DNA of 14,288 bases from the NCBI GenBank assembly GCA_964356135.1, contig CAYHGV010000078.1:1-14288 (forward strand), in the 5' to 3' direction. This DNA comes from CAYHGV01 sp964356135. GTDB lineage: Bacteria > Hydrothermota > Tepidihabitantia > CAYHGV01. The notes beneath the pieces are model-generated. The model saw only the letters and a program-made list of their open reading frames with translations. It was not told the DNA's origin and did no database searches. Shown here in pieces: positions 12,458 to 14,288 of the stretch. Numbering within the stretch: position 1 is the first letter of the stretch; every line of letters begins with the position of its first letter. The position numbers were made by a program, and so were the translations under genes.

Positions 12458-13223
12458 TGAGCTTTAACCGATTGAGTGTTGCCGGAAGCCGCAGGCTCGT
12501 AGCCTCCGGTGAATCCGGATTAAACAGATCATCTTCTATTCCCTGATTTACTTCAACGCTTTTAACCGTCGTCAGGGTAATGAAGTCACCACCGCCGCTG
12601 AAGGTTTCGCTGCGATAGGGCAACTCAACCCCTTCGAGCACCGGTTGAAATTCAGAATAGACGAGGAGCATTTTAGTCGATTGGGCGCGCACCAGGAACG
12701 GTTTTTGATAATCGACCCAGATGGATTTGAAGGGGAGGTTGAGCCAGCCCGGGGGGAGTTCGATATAGTATGTCGATTGTCCTCCTACTTCATCGACGCT
12801 CACCAACTTACTTTTAAGTGAAATCAGTGAGGACCAGTTCCAGGTCAGATACGGGTGGAGTCGCCAGTTATCGAACGTGATATTCGTCTTGGTGCCGCTT
12901 TGGTCGAGTGTCCAGATAGTTTTGCCATCGAAGATGGTTACGGGCAGGAGTTCCTGGTGGCTCGAGAACAGGGTGTCAGGTTGGGTTCGCTCGACTCGGT
13001 ATTTTTCTCCTTTGCGCAGCACCAACTCGTAACTAATGCTCTCTTTGCCTTTCGCGATGGTTTTGAACTCTAAGAATATAGCCATACCCGTAATTTGCTT
13101 CCGGGCATTCGTTTCATAATCTTTCATCTCGGCAACAATCTGTTCAAGCGAAGCAGCATAGCCGGGTATGAGCACACCCATACTTAAGAAAACCAAGCAC
13201 ATAGCGATGTAAATTTTTTTCAT
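12441..13223 (-). CDS. LolA-like outer-membrane lipoprotein carrier/sorting protein
   Basis: The 260-residue product has a clear signal peptide (MKKIYIAMCLVFLSMGVLIPGYA) and a mature part starting SLEQIVAEMKDYETN, as in LolA-like proteins (COG2834). Further matches are ELVLRKGEKYRVER (about 65-78) and VTIFDGKTIWTLDQ (about 94-107), which form the strands of the hydrophobic half-barrel that holds lipoprotein acyl chains. Such proteins carry lipoproteins across the periplasm. True LolA is usually near 200 residues, so this longer form is better called LolA-like. AAAGGAG (13237-13231) lies seven bases before the ATG, and a promoter lies just upstream. It overlaps holA by 17 nt and probably leads the operon. 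Confidence 0.85.
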   Translation of the reverse strand: MKKIYIAMCLVFLSMGVLIPGYAASLEQIVAEMKDYETNARKQITGMAIFLEFKTIAKGKESISYELVLRKGEKYRVERTQPDTLFSSHQELLPVTIFDGKTIWTLDQSGTKTNITFDNWRLHPYLTWNWSSLISLKSKLVSVDEVGGQSTYYIELPPGWLNLPFKSIWVDYQKPFLVRAQSTKMLLVYSEFQPVLEGVELPYRSETFSGGGDFITLTTVKSVEVNQGIEDDLFNPDSPEATSLRLPATLNRLKLIEEER

Positions 13224-13244
13224 ATCTATGCTCCTTTTGAATTC

Positions 13245-13273
13245 ATCTTACCGCGCTCAATAGCGATTGTCAA
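13245..13273 (-). promoter_or_regulatory. Probable sigma70-type promoter of the LolA-like/holA/leuS operon
   Basis: On the minus strand a perfect TTGACA (13273-13268) is followed by a 17-nt spacer and TAAGAT (13250-13245, four of six consensus bases). Transcription would start near 13238, leaving a short leader of about 15 nt that just contains the ribosome site. Confidence 0.6.
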
Positions 13274-13300
13274 GATGAGGCAGGGGAATCCGGAGAGAAC

Positions 13301-13458
13301 TAAAAAAGTCATTTTTACCACGAAATCCGCCAATCCGCCAAGAAGTGTGGCGGAGCTTGGTGGATAGAGCGACTGAAAGGAGCTCAAATCTTTAAAATAT
13401 TGAAAACACTAGGTATTTTTTTCGTGCATTTCGCCTTTCGTGATTTCGTGATAATTTT
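13301..13458. repeat. Imperfect inverted-repeat element, copy B
   Basis: The left end AAAAAGTCATTTTT (13303-13316) followed by ACCACGAAAT is answered on the right by TTTCGTGATAATTTTTA (about 13444-13458). The centre holds TCCGCCA (13334-13340), a 7-nt loop and TGGCGGA (13348-13354), the same stem as in copy A. An extra TCCGCCA lies at 13326-13332. Units of TTTCGTG or TTTCGCC recur at 13420-13450. It fills most of the 300-nt space between the LolA-like gene and the methyltransferase gene. I see no coding sequence or tRNA in that space. Confidence 0.65.
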
Positions 13459-13490
13459 TATACTGTGTCCGAGTTCTCAATCCTCAAAGC

Positions 13491-13518
13491 TTGACAGCGG
13501 CGCCAAATAAAATATTAT
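13491..13518 (+). promoter_or_regulatory. Probable promoter giving a leaderless mRNA
   Basis: TTGACA (13491-13496), 16 nt, then TATTAT (13513-13518). The expected transcription start, six to seven bases on, falls on or next to the ATG at 13524. There is no ribosome site before that ATG. Confidence 0.6.
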
Positions 13519-13523
13519 CCCTT

Positions 13524-14288
13524 ATGAATACTTTCGAGGAGCGGTTAGCGGAAAAACGGGTTTTGGTTATCGATGGTGCCATGGGTACGATGCTTTATTC
13601 TTTCGGGGTGCCGAAGGGACACTGCTACGATGAGTTGAACCTCTCTAACCCAGGCCTGGTCGCTTCGATCCATAAAGCCTATGCCCAAGCCGGTACGGAG
13701 ATAGTTGAAACCAATACCTTTGGAGCTAACCGGGCGGTCCTTGAGAAGTATTACGATTTGGGAGATAAGACCATCGATATCAACTACCAGGGTGCGCGTA
13801 TCGCCCGCAAGGCTTGTCCGGATTGCATCGTAGCCGGGTCGGTCGGCCCGAACACCCGACCGCTGGAGTCACGGGACAAACCGAGTCCCTCGGAGATGGC
13901 GGCGATTTTTTTTGAACAGATCACCGCCCTGGTGGAAGGCGGGGCAGATATTATAATCCTCGAAACGATGTCCAACCTGGACGAGGCGTTAGTCGGTTTT
14001 GGGGCTGCTCAGCGGGTTAAGAAAGACCTGCCGGTCATAGCCTCGTTTTCATTCTCGACCGATGGTCGCACGGTCACCGGTTTTGACCCCGCCACGGTCA
14101 CGAGGGCATTACTGAAGGCCGGGGTGAAAATCATTGGGGTCAACTGCAGTTCCGGGCCGCAAGCGGTTTATGGCGCAATTCAGAAGATTGCGGCTTTTGC
14201 CCCCGACTATCTCTCGGCGATGCCGAATGCCGGATTACCAAGATTTACCCAGGGGCGGTTTCTCTATCCCCATAATCCGGAATATTTC
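13524..14288 (+). CDS. Homocysteine S-methyltransferase domain protein (MetH/YitJ-like), N-terminal part, cut by the window edge
   Basis: From the ATG at 13524 the frame is open for 255 codons to the window end. The start RVLVIDGAMGTML (residues 12-24), VETNTFGANR, AGSVGPNTRPLE, IIILETMSNLDEA and the zinc-ligand segment GVNCSSGP are the hallmarks of the homocysteine S-methyltransferase TIM barrel. NAGLP follows. This domain moves a methyl group to homocysteine to make methionine in the cytosol. The gene may continue into a B12-dependent MetH or a fused methylenetetrahydrofolate reductase (YitJ type), which cannot be decided here. The later Cys-Cys zinc pair lies outside the window. It appears to be translated from a leaderless transcript, because the promoter's -10 box ends five bases before the ATG. 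Confidence 0.93.
   Translation, partial: MNTFEERLAEKRVLVIDGAMGTMLYSFGVPKGHCYDELNLSNPGLVASIHKAYAQAGTEIVETNTFGANRAVLEKYYDLGDKTIDINYQGARIARKACPDCIVAGSVGPNTRPLESRDKPSPSEMAAIFFEQITALVEGGADIIILETMSNLDEALVGFGAAQRVKKDLPVIASFSFSTDGRTVTGFDPATVTRALLKAGVKIIGVNCSSGPQAVYGAIQKIAAFAPDYLSAMPNAGLPRFTQGRFLYPHNPEYF

Overview
This window looks like chromosomal DNA from an uncultivated diderm bacterium. It carries a LolA-like periplasmic carrier, probable lipoproteins and a secreted TlpA-type thioredoxin. Base composition is near half GC by eye, except for one AT-rich gene. TTG or GTG starts are common, and intergenic spaces hold many small palindromic repeats. The overall look resembles candidate phyla such as WOR-3, but no feature here fixes the taxonomy, so that is only a weak guess.

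Left part (1-5150). The first 35 codons of folE2 (GTP cyclohydrolase IB) run off the left edge on the minus strand. They diverge from tspO, which has a near-consensus promoter. tspO is followed by a probable beta-propeller surface protein and an AT-rich, lipoprotein-like gene that looks foreign. A small single-pass membrane protein lies on the other strand. Then comes an imperfect inverted-repeat element, a good promoter and a two-gene DrrA/DrrB-type ABC transporter.

Middle (5216-7519). This is the most unusual part. The minus-strand gene at 5226-6896 holds all the parts of cofactor-independent phosphoglycerate mutase (GpmI) in circularly permuted order. The second half of the transferase domain and the second part of the phosphatase domain come first. 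A linker of about 43 residues follows, then the first part of the phosphatase domain (with the catalytic Ser) and the first half of the transferase domain. The linker DNA contains two palindromic repeats. One has an in-frame relative inside leuS, and the other has a relative that straddles the gpmI stop codon. Just upstream is a REP-associated Y1 transposase (RAYT) flanked by at least five REP-like hairpins.

Right part (7533-14288). A minus-strand run holds a LolA-like protein, holA (DNA polymerase III delta), leuS (with an atypical KMSKS loop) and a TPR-thioredoxin protein. The genes are tightly spaced behind one sigma70-type promoter, so they are probably an operon. A second inverted-repeat element related to the one near 3200 separates them from a homocysteine S-methyltransferase gene. 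That gene appears to be leaderless and runs off the right edge.

Most genes are housekeeping. The novelty lies in the rearranged gpmI and the network of small palindromes in and around coding sequence.
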